From contig CAIJXB010000025.1 of the NCBI GenBank assembly GCA_903824495.1, forward strand, positions 1 to 56,689: a DNA stretch of 56,689 bases, given 5' to 3'. This DNA is from an uncultured Chlamydiae bacterium. Lineage in GTDB: Bacteria > Chlamydiota > Chlamydiia > Chlamydiales > Rhabdochlamydiaceae. Positions 40,760-49,263 of the stretch are shown in pieces (within the stretch, counting starts at the first letter, position 1; the number at the start of each line of letters is the position of its first letter). Under the pieces are notes generated by a model. It made no database searches, was not told where the DNA came from, and was given only the letters and a program-made list of their open reading frames with translations. Made by a program: the position numbers and the translations under genes.

Positions 40760-41170
40760 ATGCTTGAAGAAAATCTTAAGAGGCTCGCGGAAGACTTAGA
40801 ACTTCCTCCTTTTCCTCCGAAAGACAGAAACTCTTGCGTCGTATTGTCTCTTGCAAAGGATCTTACGATCTCTATTAAATCTCTGAATGCGGGACTTGCT
40901 TTTTTTGCAAATGTAGCGCCTGTCCCCCTGCAAAAAAAAGAAGAGGCTTTTATTTATTTTATGAAAGCCAATTTGCTCGGTCAGGGAACCGGAGATCAGG
41001 TCCTTGGGATTGACCCTGAAGAGAAATTCTTGACACTCTCATGTGTAATCCCGTATGACATGGATTATAAAGAGTTCAAAGAGAAGATCGAAGATTTTGC
41101 CAATTATTTAGACTACTGGCGTCTAGAAGCTAAAAAGCTGCAAGAAGCAGCACAGGAAAGCATATTGTAA
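40760..41170 (+). CDS. scc4: CesT-family type III secretion chaperone, Scc4/CT663-like
   Basis: The start is ATG 40760 (GGGG 5-8 nt upstream); an in-frame TTG lies nine codons earlier. The 136-residue protein has the size and fold pattern of class I CesT/SycE chaperones: an N-terminal helix (MLEENLKRLAEDLELPPFPP), alternating strands (CVVLSLAKDLTISI, AGLAFFANVA), the helix KKEEAFIYFMKANLLGQG and a C-terminal helix. Position immediately before cdsD matches CT663. In Chlamydia, Scc4 partners Scc1 for CopN and also binds RNA polymerase; whether this holds here cannot be judged. It is separated from cdsD by one base, so it heads the operon. Confidence 0.75.
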   Translation: MLEENLKRLAEDLELPPFPPKDRNSCVVLSLAKDLTISIKSLNAGLAFFANVAPVPLQKKEEAFIYFMKANLLGQGTGDQVLGIDPEEKFLTLSCVIPYDMDYKEFKEKIEDFANYLDYWRLEAKKLQEAAQESIL

Positions 41171-41171
41171 T

Positions 41172-42914
41172 ATGGCCGGATATTTAATAGCCGAAGAAGG
41201 ACCCTTAGCTGGGCTTATTGTACATTTCGAGGAAGGATCTGAATGGGTGCTTGGAAGAGACCCTGATGAGTCCACTATTGTCTTAGAAGACCCTATGGTC
41301 TCTCGCAGACACGTCATTTGTCATCTTACGCCCGAAGGCTTTACTCTTGAAAATTTAAGCTCTGTCAATCCCGCTACGCAAAACGGAAAAATCATCACAG
41401 AAGAAGTTCTTCTCAAAGAAGGCGACATTCTAGAAATCGGAAGTACCTTTTTTAGATTCACAGAAAAAAACCCAGAAGTTTTAGAAGAAGAAACCTCGGA
41501 AGAGCCCTCTGCCGTCTTTGAAGAAGAAGAAACTCCTTTGTCTAGTTTGGACTTTGCGATGCCAGCAGCTACTCGCTGGCTTCTAAAAGTTATTTCAGGA
41601 CCTAATGCTGGAGCAGAATTTAGCCTCTCACCAGGATCTTCCTATACAATTGGAAAAGACCCAAACTCGTGCGATGTGATCTTCTATGATTTAAGCGTTT
41701 CAAAAGAGCATGCAAGGATCTCTGTAGATGAAGATGAAAAAGTCTTCATTGAAGACTTAGGAAGCCGCAATGGAGTCTTGGTCAATGGAGAAAAAATAGA
41801 GAAGAAGCATGAAATCCTCTCTCAAGATCTTGTAGCACTTGGAACTACTTCATTTTTAATGATCGATCGAGAGCAGGTTCATGAAACCATCTTCTCCCCT
41901 GTCATTAAACCTTATGCTAAGGAAGAAGAAAAAAAGCCTGTCGCTGCTAGTGAAGCTCTTACTTCAGATAAAGAGCCTTTGACCTTAAAAAACTGGAAAG
42001 AACTTGTCATTCCTCAAAAACATTTGGTTTTAGGCGGTATTTTCGGCCTTTTCTTATTAGGACTTATTACAGCCTCTGTTTCTTTGTTTAAAACCAAAGA
42101 AATTGAAATGCCCGAGAGGAACGAAAAAGGGCTTGTGAAAGAAGCCCTTAAAATGTTCCCAGGTGTACAGTTTTCACTCAATGAAGCAACCGGCAAACTC
42201 TTTTTAGTTGGACATGTTTTAACAAACATCGAAAAGCAAGAGATGACTTACACGCTTAGCACGCTTCCTTTTATTTCTTCTGTTGAAGATACCGTGATCA
42301 TTGATGAGCTTGTTTGGCAGAACATGAATGCCGTGCTGCAGTCGTATCCAAGCTGGCAAGCGGTTTCAATCCACTCCCCTTCTCCAGGAATGTTTGTCAT
42401 GAAAGGCTATGTACAGACCCCAGAAGAAGGCGAAGCTTTAACGGACTATATCAATGTCAACTTCCCTTATTTAGACTTACTCGAAAACCAGGTCAATGTA
42501 GCTAACACTCTAACACTGCAGGTAGAAAGCGTTTTTCTGCAGCACGGGTTTAGATCCATTGCGTTTAACTTGGCAGGAGGAGAAGTCCTCGTAACTGGAA
42601 ATGTAGATAAAAAAAGATCTTCAGACTTCATGACAACCTTGAGTCAAATTCAAAAGCTTCCCGGCATCCTCTCGATAAAAAATTTCGTGGTGTATGTGTC
42701 AGCAGAAGACAGCGCTGTTGTTGATCTTTCAAAGAAATATGCAATTTCCGGTTTCTCAGCAGGCGATAACGATCAGCAGTTCGCAATCATCAATGCAAAA
42801 GTGTTTGCAACAGGCGATCTTTTAGATGGAATGCAGATCACTGCAATAGAGGAAAGCCAAGTTTTACTCGAAAAAGATGGAATAAAATTTAAAATTAACT
42901 ACAATCTGCAATGA
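41172..42914 (+). CDS. cdsD: T3SS inner-membrane ring protein CdsD
   Basis: A 580-residue YscD/PrgH-family protein. Residues about 4-95 form a first FHA domain (WVLGRDPDESTIVL, VSRRHVI) and about 136-235 a second (SYTIGKDPNSCDVIF, VSKEHARI, DLGSRNGVLVNGEK). A membrane helix follows at about 284-304 (LVLGGIFGLFLLGLITASVS). The periplasmic part contains BON-like/YscD ring repeats (MNAVLQSYPSWQAVSIHSPS). Two cytosolic FHA domains are the chlamydial CdsD arrangement and can bind phosphothreonine, in keeping with a kinase (Pkn-type) at the end of this operon. It should form the inner ring of the basal body. Confidence 0.9.
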   Translation: MAGYLIAEEGPLAGLIVHFEEGSEWVLGRDPDESTIVLEDPMVSRRHVICHLTPEGFTLENLSSVNPATQNGKIITEEVLLKEGDILEIGSTFFRFTEKNPEVLEEETSEEPSAVFEEEETPLSSLDFAMPAATRWLLKVISGPNAGAEFSLSPGSSYTIGKDPNSCDVIFYDLSVSKEHARISVDEDEKVFIEDLGSRNGVLVNGEKIEKKHEILSQDLVALGTTSFLMIDREQVHETIFSPVIKPYAKEEEKKPVAASEALTSDKEPLTLKNWKELVIPQKHLVLGGIFGLFLLGLITASVSLFKTKEIEMPERNEKGLVKEALKMFPGVQFSLNEATGKLFLVGHVLTNIEKQEMTYTLSTLPFISSVEDTVIIDELVWQNMNAVLQSYPSWQAVSIHSPSPGMFVMKGYVQTPEEGEALTDYINVNFPYLDLLENQVNVANTLTLQVESVFLQHGFRSIAFNLAGGEVLVTGNVDKKRSSDFMTTLSQIQKLPGILSIKNFVVYVSAEDSAVVDLSKKYAISGFSAGDNDQQFAIINAKVFATGDLLDGMQITAIEESQVLLEKDGIKFKINYNLQ

Positions 42915-42942
42915 TTGGTCTTATATAGGAAAGGAGTCATAC

Positions 42943-43191
42943 ATGTTTGGCATGGAGAAAAAAAAGCCCCTCTTTGAGTTCGACTTAGAGAAGGACTTAA
43001 AAAAGGATCCGAAGAAAAAACAATCACTATTAAAAGAGATTGAAACAAAAACTCAAGAGCTGAAAACCCACTTAAGAGAAGGGACAGCTGCAAAGGATTT
43101 TGATCAATACGGCATTCTCCTTCATGGATATAGCGCTCTACAAAAAGTAGTGAATAGAATTCAAACGACTTCACAAGGAGCCAAATCATGA
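42943..43191 (+). CDS. cdsE: Needle chaperone CdsE
   Basis: An 82-residue, highly charged, helical protein starting 7 nt after AAAGGAG. In Chlamydia the equivalent gene (CT665) lies between cdsD and cdsF and its product, with CdsG, chaperones the needle subunit. The sequence has a Lys-rich N-terminus (MFGMEKKKPLFEFDLEKDLK) and helical remainder with no membrane segment. Homology is mainly by position and size, since such short proteins diverge fast. It overlaps the needle gene start by 4 bp (ATGA), consistent with translational coupling. Confidence 0.75.
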   Translation: MFGMEKKKPLFEFDLEKDLKKDPKKKQSLLKEIETKTQELKTHLREGTAAKDFDQYGILLHGYSALQKVVNRIQTTSQGAKS

Positions 43192-43445
43192 GCACTGAAG
43201 GATCCAAAGGTTATCCGGCAACAATCACGTTTGCGACATTGATCAAGCAATACGTTGCCTTACAAAGCCAGGTTATTTCTCAAGTAAGAACAGTGGCAAG
43301 CTCCATTTCGGCAGCGACCCCTGGTAAATTCTTGCTTTTGCAATTTTCTATGAGCCAGGTGTCTCAAGTTGGAGAATCGATCTCTAACCTCGTGGCAACC
43401 GTGAATACGATGATTGGAGCTGTTGTTCGAAATTTGGGTAAATAA
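43188..43445 (+). CDS. cdsF: T3SS needle protein CdsF
   Basis: An 85-residue helical protein with the features of YscF/MxiH-type needle subunits: small size, no signal peptide, two helices joined by a short turn (AATPGKF), a Ser/Gln-rich composition and a C-terminal helix (SNLVATVNTMIGAVVRNLGK). It polymerises into the extracellular needle that contacts the host inclusion membrane. Position after cdsE and before cdsG matches Chlamydia CT666. Lack of Cys in the sequence is notable, since chlamydial CdsF carries cysteines; this needs alignment to confirm. Confidence 0.82.
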   Translation: MSTEGSKGYPATITFATLIKQYVALQSQVISQVRTVASSISAATPGKFLLLQFSMSQVSQVGESISNLVATVNTMIGAVVRNLGK

Positions 43446-43497
43446 CTTAAGTAAAACCCTTATTATAATTGTTAAACTTTAAAAAAGGTACCTAAGA

Positions 43498-43926
43498 ATG
43501 AGCCTAGAATCATATCAAGAACATTTTTCGACGTTGATCGAAGCTGGCTTTATCGCTGTCAATCAATCGGATGAAGACTCTGCTGTAAAACTGTTTAAAG
43601 CAGCTGAAGCATTAAAACCAGGACATTTTCTTCCTCATCTTGGAAGAGGGTATCTCCACCTATGTAAACTTGAGCTAAAACAAGCTTCCAAAATATTCAC
43701 AGAAGTTTTGGGAAAAGAGCCAAACAACGAGATTGCAAAAGCGTTCTTAGGACTCTGCATGGGACTCAATCCAAGTGAAGCGGACCAAGGAACTAAGATC
43801 CTGAAAGAAACAGACAAGGCGACAAAAGATCCTCTTTTAAAGGACCTCACGTCTAGTGCGATTGCTTTTGTAGAGAAATTTGTAAAAAAATCTCCTACTC
43901 CTGCACAAGGACCGCAAAAAAAGTAG
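43498..43926 (+). CDS. cdsG: Needle chaperone CdsG (TPR protein)
   Basis: A 142-residue protein. A TPR-like helical region (FIAVNQSDEDSAVKLFKAAE, HFLPHLGRGYLHLCKLELKQ, KIFTEVLGKEPNNEIAKAFL) covers most of it, and a Lys/Pro-rich tail ends it. Chlamydial CdsG (CT667) and Yersinia YscG are TPR chaperones that bind the needle subunit together with CdsE/YscE. Synteny and fold both support this. The gap of 52 bp after cdsF is the largest within this block and contains an isolated TATAAT (43464-43469) with no matching -35, so a weak internal promoter is possible. Confidence 0.78.
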   Translation: MSLESYQEHFSTLIEAGFIAVNQSDEDSAVKLFKAAEALKPGHFLPHLGRGYLHLCKLELKQASKIFTEVLGKEPNNEIAKAFLGLCMGLNPSEADQGTKILKETDKATKDPLLKDLTSSAIAFVEKFVKKSPTPAQGPQKK

Positions 43927-43963
43927 AATTTTTTTATAAAACTAAAAAATAAACTAAAGTGAT

Positions 43964-44647
43964 ATGATGGCTGATCCAATCAATGATAAAGAGCCCTTGC
44001 CAAGTGACGTCTCGGCTACCTCTAAAATAGAGGCAATACCCGATATTGGGGATGAACATCAAGAGGTTGGAGGCAAGGACCAAGCTTTTGCAAACTTAAT
44101 GCAAGAAAAGAGCCCAGCTCAAGGACAAATGCCTTCTTCTAAGGTGACGGCTGTGTCCCCTTTTGATTTAGCTGGGATCGGAGCCAAACCAATTGCTGCG
44201 CCCAACATCGATACACTGACGCATCAGGTGGGTGTGGCTCAAAACACATTGAGTGCTGTTCATGGGCAACTTTCCTATCCAAACTTGAAGTTAAAAGCTT
44301 CTCAAAAGTACTTGGTTAAAAACAAGTTGATGGATGCAAATAACCATCTAAGAGCTGCGAATGCAAAGATGGGAATTTCACCAGAGGCCGCCCCTGAATC
44401 AGCTACGACAAAAGAATCCGGACCTATTGCTCAATATTTAGGATACGTAACAGACGGAATGAACCAGCTCGAAGCAGCAAAAAAACAGTTAGGAACGATC
44501 AGCGCTCAAGGCTCTAATCTCTCTCCTGCAGAGTTTATGCTACTTCAGCTTAAATTTAATAAAGCGCAGCAAGAGCTTGATTTTACTTCTGCAGTTCTTG
44601 GAAAAAGCATAGAAGGCTTTAAGACTATTATGAATGTTCAGATCTAA
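43964..44647 (+). CDS. Conserved T3SS-cluster protein, CT668 homologue
   Basis: A 227-residue protein matching CT668 of Chlamydia by position (between cdsG and cdsN) and length. The N-terminal half is disordered ([20 protein letters not shown]); the C-terminal half (residues about 80-225) is helical with heptad-like spacing ([34 protein letters not shown]). Its function is not established; a T3SS structural accessory, chaperone or substrate are all possible. Start codons ATG at 43964 and 43967 are both possible. It is followed by cdsN after 17 bp. Confidence 0.7.
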   Translation: MMADPINDKEPLPSDVSATSKIEAIPDIGDEHQEVGGKDQAFANLMQEKSPAQGQMPSSKVTAVSPFDLAGIGAKPIAAPNIDTLTHQVGVAQNTLSAVHGQLSYPNLKLKASQKYLVKNKLMDANNHLRAANAKMGISPEAAPESATTKESGPIAQYLGYVTDGMNQLEAAKKQLGTISAQGSNLSPAEFMLLQLKFNKAQQELDFTSAVLGKSIEGFKTIMNVQI

Positions 44648-44664
44648 CTTCGGAGCTTTATCTT

Positions 44665-45984
44665 ATGGATTCCCCACCAGACTTTGATCAACTGATCTCC
44701 CATCTCGAAGAGATGGAGCTGACAACAGTCCATGGAAGGATCACCGAAGTGGTTGGGATGCTCATTAAAGCTGTCGTCCCCCAAGTTCAAATGGGAGAAG
44801 TGTGCCTTGTGAAAAGACAAGGAGCTCCCCCTCTTTTAACAGAAGTTGTTGGATTCACCAAAGAAGAAGTATTCCTCTCTCCTCTCGGGGAAATGTCTGG
44901 AATCGGCCCCTCTTCTGAAGTAATCCCCACCAGAATGCCCCTTAACATTAAAGTAGGACCAGGACTTCTTGGAAGAGTTTTAGATGGACTTGGACACCCT
45001 TTAGATGTAGCAACTCATGGACCTTTAGATCTTCACGAGACCTATCCTGTGATCAACTCCCCTCCAGATCCACTCACACGTAAAAAAATTGAAGAACCTC
45101 TTCCTTCAGGCATCCGTTGCTTAGATGGCATACTTACTTGTGGAAAAGGACAGAGGATCGGAATCTTTGCAGCCGCCGGAGGTGGTAAATCTACCTTGCT
45201 TGGCATGCTTGCCAAGCATGCCAAAGCAGACATCAATGTCATCTCTTTAATTGGAGAAAGAGGTCGCGAAGTTCGCGAATTTTTAGAAAATGATCTTGGT
45301 GAAGAAGGGATGAAGCGCTCTGTGATCATCGTTTCAACATCAGATCAGGCAGCTCAGCTGCGTCTTAATGCCGCCTATGTAGGAACAGCGATTGCTGAGT
45401 ACTTTAGAGACCAAGGAAAAACCGTTATTTTGATGATGGACTCTGTGACCCGTTTTGCAAGAGCGCTCAGGGAAATTGGCCTTGCTGCTGGAGAGCCTCC
45501 TGCAAGGGCCGGTTTTACTCCGTCTGTCTTCGCCACTCTTCCAAAGCTCCTTGAAAGATCTGGGAACTCTGATAAAGGTTCGATCACCGCTTTTTATACG
45601 ATCCTTGTCGCCGGCGATGACATGAATGAACCGGTCGCTGATGAAGTGCGCTCCATTTTAGATGGACACATCATCCTCTCAAGTGAGCTGGCTCGCCAAT
45701 ACCACTATCCGGCCATTGATGTTTTAGGATCTGTGAGTAGAATCCTTTCTCAGGTTGTTGATAAAGAACATTTGCAGCTCATTGGAAAAGTGAGAGAAGT
45801 TCTTGCCAATTACAAGAAAAACGAGCTTCTCATTAGAATCGGAGAATACAAACCCGGATCTGATAAAAATGCCGATTTTGCGATCAAATACATTGATAAG
45901 GTCAACCGTTTTTTAAAACAACAAGTAGATGAGCACAGCTCCTTTGAAGAAACCCTTCAGCAGCTAAAAGCTCTCTTTAGATAG
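44665..45984 (+). CDS. cdsN: T3SS ATPase CdsN
   Basis: A 439-residue member of the FliI/YscN family. The Walker A motif AAAGGGKST lies at 169-177 and Walker B VILMMDS at 254-260; other family segments include [32 protein letters not shown] and [20 protein letters not shown]. It hexamerises at the base of the export apparatus and unfolds and releases substrates from chaperones. The N-terminal about 90 residues match the family oligomerisation domain. The first glycine of Walker A is Ala, allowed by the [AG]x4GK[ST] pattern. Gaps of 17 and 8 bp tie it to the flanking genes. Confidence 0.96.
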   Translation: MDSPPDFDQLISHLEEMELTTVHGRITEVVGMLIKAVVPQVQMGEVCLVKRQGAPPLLTEVVGFTKEEVFLSPLGEMSGIGPSSEVIPTRMPLNIKVGPGLLGRVLDGLGHPLDVATHGPLDLHETYPVINSPPDPLTRKKIEEPLPSGIRCLDGILTCGKGQRIGIFAAAGGGKSTLLGMLAKHAKADINVISLIGERGREVREFLENDLGEEGMKRSVIIVSTSDQAAQLRLNAAYVGTAIAEYFRDQGKTVILMMDSVTRFARALREIGLAAGEPPARAGFTPSVFATLPKLLERSGNSDKGSITAFYTILVAGDDMNEPVADEVRSILDGHIILSSELARQYHYPAIDVLGSVSRILSQVVDKEHLQLIGKVREVLANYKKNELLIRIGEYKPGSDKNADFAIKYIDKVNRFLKQQVDEHSSFEETLQQLKALFR

Positions 45985-45992
45985 GCCATGAC

Positions 45993-46499
45993 TTGGAATC
46001 TGATAAAATACGCTACCCTCTAGAGCAAGTCGCTCTCATCAAAGCGAGAAGACTTGAAGAGTCTGAAAAAATTCTCCAAGAAAAAAAACTGGCCCTTGTT
46101 AAGGAAGAAGAGAAACTAGACCTTCTTGAAAAAGAAAAAGAAAAGGTCAAACATCACAAGGAAACAAAGCTAGAGCAGCTGCGCAATGAATTAGATTCTG
46201 AATCGACCACTTTGAAAATCCAGCAGATGAAACAGTATTTGAAAGTGGTGGATGAACAGCTAAAACAAAAAGAAGCCAAAGTCAAAGAGCAACAAAAGAA
46301 AGTAGATGCGGCCTTAGCGGCCGTAGAAGTTGCTAGAAAGGACATGATCCAAAAACAACACGACGTAGAGAAAATAAAAATTCATAGAAAAGAGTGGGAC
46401 AAAGAGAAAAAAGATTACCTCGAACACCTGGACGCAATTGAAACGGACGAACTTGGAACAACGTCTCACATAAGACACAAAAAAGAAAAAAACCGTTAA
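45993..46499 (+). CDS. cdsO: T3SS stalk protein CdsO
   Basis: A 168-residue charged protein starting with TTG 45993 (AGG about 8 nt upstream); the ATG at 45988 opens only an 11-codon frame in another register. The sequence is a long antiparallel coiled coil (EESEKILQEKKLALVKEEEK, DEQLKQKEAKVKEQQKKVDA), the form of the FliJ/YscO central stalk inside the ATPase ring. Position after cdsN matches CT670. It should couple ATPase action to the export gate. It overlaps nothing; the next gene begins 16 bp later. Confidence 0.85.
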   Translation: MESDKIRYPLEQVALIKARRLEESEKILQEKKLALVKEEEKLDLLEKEKEKVKHHKETKLEQLRNELDSESTTLKIQQMKQYLKVVDEQLKQKEAKVKEQQKKVDAALAAVEVARKDMIQKQHDVEKIKIHRKEWDKEKKDYLEHLDAIETDELGTTSHIRHKKEKNR

Positions 46500-46515
46500 C
46501 GGGAGCGCTCCTCAT

Positions 46516-48066
46516 ATGGCCCATGATCCTATCAATCCTATCGCTGCAGAGTTTGGAGAATCGGGAGAGCCTATTATTCCCGTAAAGCCAGTTCCTGAAA
46601 TCGAGACATCAGAAGCTTTTAAAAAAGAAATGGCGAAAAAAGCAACGATTGTCACCGAAAAAGATGCACAAGACACCAGGTCCCAAAACCAAGAACAAAG
46701 AGAGCTGATCGCCATAAAACCTCTCGTTGACGAACAGCTCGATACAGCGGTTAAATCAAAACTGGGATCGATTCTCGATACAGAAAAAACACAACCTACA
46801 AAAGAAGGGACTCCGACTCAGACCTCTACTTCCACTCCTCAAAAAACCACTGCTATTACTACGTCATCTGATACATCCGCGGATCTTTCTCAAGGAGATG
46901 ATGGATTTTCACAAAAACTTCCAAATGCACCTAAAGTCACTGGAGGAGAGAAAACTCAGGTAGAACATGTTGCTAAAAAGATGGCACCACCACCTCTTAC
47001 CAAGGAAGCTGAAGAAACAAAGGTCACCCCTGTAGAAAAAAAACAAGTTACTTCGGTGCAATCAAGCTCCTCATCAGGTCAAGGGGATACCTCTTCTAAA
47101 CAAAAAGAGCCATCTCAAGTCCTTCCAAAAGAAGCTCCTCAAGTAACGAATAATCAAACAAGTCAAAAGCCAGCTATTCAAGCCACAAGTAATAGTAAAG
47201 AGGCTCCTACTGCTACTCCTGTAACTTCCTCTACTAGCCCTCAAAGCTCAAAACCTGTTACCAAAGAACCTGTTTCTACCCCTCAAGTAAGCGCGCCTAA
47301 AACAGAGCCTCAGATACCTTCAACTGCTTCTTCGCAAGAAACCAAAGCGATAGAGCCTGCCCCCCAAACTCCTTCAGAGGCCCCTTCTTCTTTGCCGCAA
47401 GCGGCAAACATGCCCTCTGGAGAATCAATTCAAGCGCCAGAAAAACAAAACCTCTCTTCAATAGATGTATCTGAGCACATAATTCCTTTTGAAAAGGCGT
47501 TTCCTGTCACTCGCCCCGCACAAGATGTGCCGCGCACTTCAAAAGAAGATTTAGAAAAAGTAGCCGGAGCCTCACCTGTCCAGCCCCCTCCTGAATCTGA
47601 TTTTTCTGGAAGCGGTAAAGATCAAGGATCTAAAGAAAAACAAGATTTAGCAGCGGCAAGTCAAAACCTATTAAATACTATGTACCCCACTGACGCCCCA
47701 AGCAGTCTCTTTCAAGAGGCAATTGGATTTGATCGTCTCTCTCCTCAAATTTTGGACCTCTTTGATCGTATCGTCGGAGTCGTCACCGTCCTTCAGATGC
47801 AGGGGAAAACAGAAACAACGATCCATTTAAATGAACAACAATCTCCTATGCTACAAGGAGCTGAAATTGTCATCTCCCAAGTAAGCACAGCACCTGGCTC
47901 TTATAACATCGAATTAAAAGGCTCTCCTCAGGCAGCAGCTCTCTTCGAAGACAACCTAGAGCAGCTCAAAAAAGCCTTTCAAAGAAGGGAGGAAGAGAAT
48001 AAGACGGCCAAAAAAGAATTTAATTTTAAGGTTAATGATATTAGGATCAGCTTAAAAGACGCATAG
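46516..48066 (+). CDS. cdsP: T3SS needle-length/specificity-switch protein CdsP (FliK/YscP-like)
   Basis: A 516-residue protein starting after GGGAG. Residues about 60-380 are a Pro/Thr/Ser/Gln-rich unordered linker with many TSSTSPQSSKPVTK-like stretches; from about 390 a folded FliK-like C-terminal domain follows (DRLSPQILDLFDRIVGVVTV, MLQGAEIVISQVSTAPGSYN). In related systems an extended N-terminal linker measures needle length and the C-terminal domain switches export to effectors. At over 500 residues it is much longer than CdsP of Chlamydia (CT671, about 280 as I recall), mainly through the linker. Position after cdsO and before cdsQ supports the call. Confidence 0.78.
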   Translation: MAHDPINPIAAEFGESGEPIIPVKPVPEIETSEAFKKEMAKKATIVTEKDAQDTRSQNQEQRELIAIKPLVDEQLDTAVKSKLGSILDTEKTQPTKEGTPTQTSTSTPQKTTAITTSSDTSADLSQGDDGFSQKLPNAPKVTGGEKTQVEHVAKKMAPPPLTKEAEETKVTPVEKKQVTSVQSSSSSGQGDTSSKQKEPSQVLPKEAPQVTNNQTSQKPAIQATSNSKEAPTATPVTSSTSPQSSKPVTKEPVSTPQVSAPKTEPQIPSTASSQETKAIEPAPQTPSEAPSSLPQAANMPSGESIQAPEKQNLSSIDVSEHIIPFEKAFPVTRPAQDVPRTSKEDLEKVAGASPVQPPPESDFSGSGKDQGSKEKQDLAAASQNLLNTMYPTDAPSSLFQEAIGFDRLSPQILDLFDRIVGVVTVLQMQGKTETTIHLNEQQSPMLQGAEIVISQVSTAPGSYNIELKGSPQAAALFEDNLEQLKKAFQRREEENKTAKKEFNFKVNDIRISLKDA

Positions 48067-48087
48067 AACACATAAGGGAATTTTTTC

Positions 48088-49263
48088 ATGAACACGCACC
48101 CGCTTCCTTGGCTCAAACAGATTCAAGAAGAAATGACTTTGACAGCTCAAAAGATTCCTCTTTGGGGAGCTCCTCCCCCTTTTCCCTGGGAAGAGTTTTC
48201 AAAAGAGCTGCAAACAAGCTTAAGCATACAAGATTTTAGCTTGCAGCCTCAAAAAAGTGGCTTCTTTTCTCCTGAAGAGTTTTTGCTCTCTTTTGGAAAA
48301 AACCCGATCATAAAAACGTTTGAACTTGCCCCTCTAGCCGGGAATGCTTATTTTATTATCGCCTCTGAATCTTTAGAAAAAATCACAACGCTTAGTTTAG
48401 CATCAGGAGAGAGTAGCAAAGGATTTTCTGATCCTCAGTTTCAACTTGGATTTTTCGAATATCTCCTCCTCTCTGCTACTCACAGTTTTAGTAAGCTTGC
48501 CCCATATCCTGATCTTCATGTCCAATGGCTCGAAACAAAACCTCTTCCTTCACACTCATGCTTTTACTGCGACCTCTCTTTACTAGTCCATGGCGAGACT
48601 TTTGCTGCGCGTCTTCTTTTCTCTCCTAGCTTCCATGAAGCTTTTGTAGCTCATTTTGGACGCGACCTTAAAGATCTTTTCTCCTCTCCGCTTCTTGATA
48701 CCTTCAATGTTCCCGTTAAAGTAGAAACAGGAAGCTGTTTGCTTGCGAAAAAAGATTTTGATCGGCTTCATATTGGAGATTTTCTTGTACTCGATACCTG
48801 CTCTTATGATCCTCACGTCCGCAAAGGAACTTTAAATCTGACCTTTGGCAAAACACCCCTTTTTAAAGTGAAGATCAAAAAAGACGGTCTTAAAATCTTA
48901 GACTACCTCACCTACTATGGAGACACAAATACTATGGATGAAGAAATCGATCCAATCCTTCCGGATGAAGAATCAAGTAGCGAGCTTGATGTTCCAGAAG
49001 AAACAGCGCCTCTTCCCGAAGAAATGCTTAGCTCTTCTTTAGATATCCCGTTTCCGATCGTTGTAGAGATCGACCGGATGCTCATGCCTCTTAAAAAGAT
49101 CCTCAGCTTAGAGCCAGGAAACATTTTAGAAATCCCTACGCATCCTGAGCAAGGCGTATATCTAACTGTTCATGGTAAGAAAATAGCCAAAGGCGAGCTC
49201 ATTAAACTCGGAGATGCTATTGGCGTGAAAATTGTGAGTTTAGGAGAATCTTCTCCTCTATGA
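48088..49263 (+). CDS. cdsQ: T3SS C-ring protein CdsQ (YscQ/FliN-like)
   Basis: A 391-residue protein. The C-terminal about 75 residues (IPFPIVVEIDRMLMPLKKIL, SLEPGNILEIP, GKKIAKGELIKLGDAIGVKI) are the SpoA/FliN domain that forms the sorting platform ring; the longer N-terminal part is divergent, as in other YscQ proteins. An acidic linker (DPILPDEESSSELDVPEE) precedes the SpoA domain. It docks chaperone-substrate complexes and binds the ATPase complex. In many YscQ genes an internal start makes a separate SpoA peptide; possible internal starts lie near 49021-49030. The stop overlaps pkn5 by 4 bp (ATGA). Confidence 0.88.
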   Translation: MNTHPLPWLKQIQEEMTLTAQKIPLWGAPPPFPWEEFSKELQTSLSIQDFSLQPQKSGFFSPEEFLLSFGKNPIIKTFELAPLAGNAYFIIASESLEKITTLSLASGESSKGFSDPQFQLGFFEYLLLSATHSFSKLAPYPDLHVQWLETKPLPSHSCFYCDLSLLVHGETFAARLLFSPSFHEAFVAHFGRDLKDLFSSPLLDTFNVPVKVETGSCLLAKKDFDRLHIGDFLVLDTCSYDPHVRKGTLNLTFGKTPLFKVKIKKDGLKILDYLTYYGDTNTMDEEIDPILPDEESSSELDVPEETAPLPEEMLSSSLDIPFPIVVEIDRMLMPLKKILSLEPGNILEIPTHPEQGVYLTVHGKKIAKGELIKLGDAIGVKIVSLGESSPL

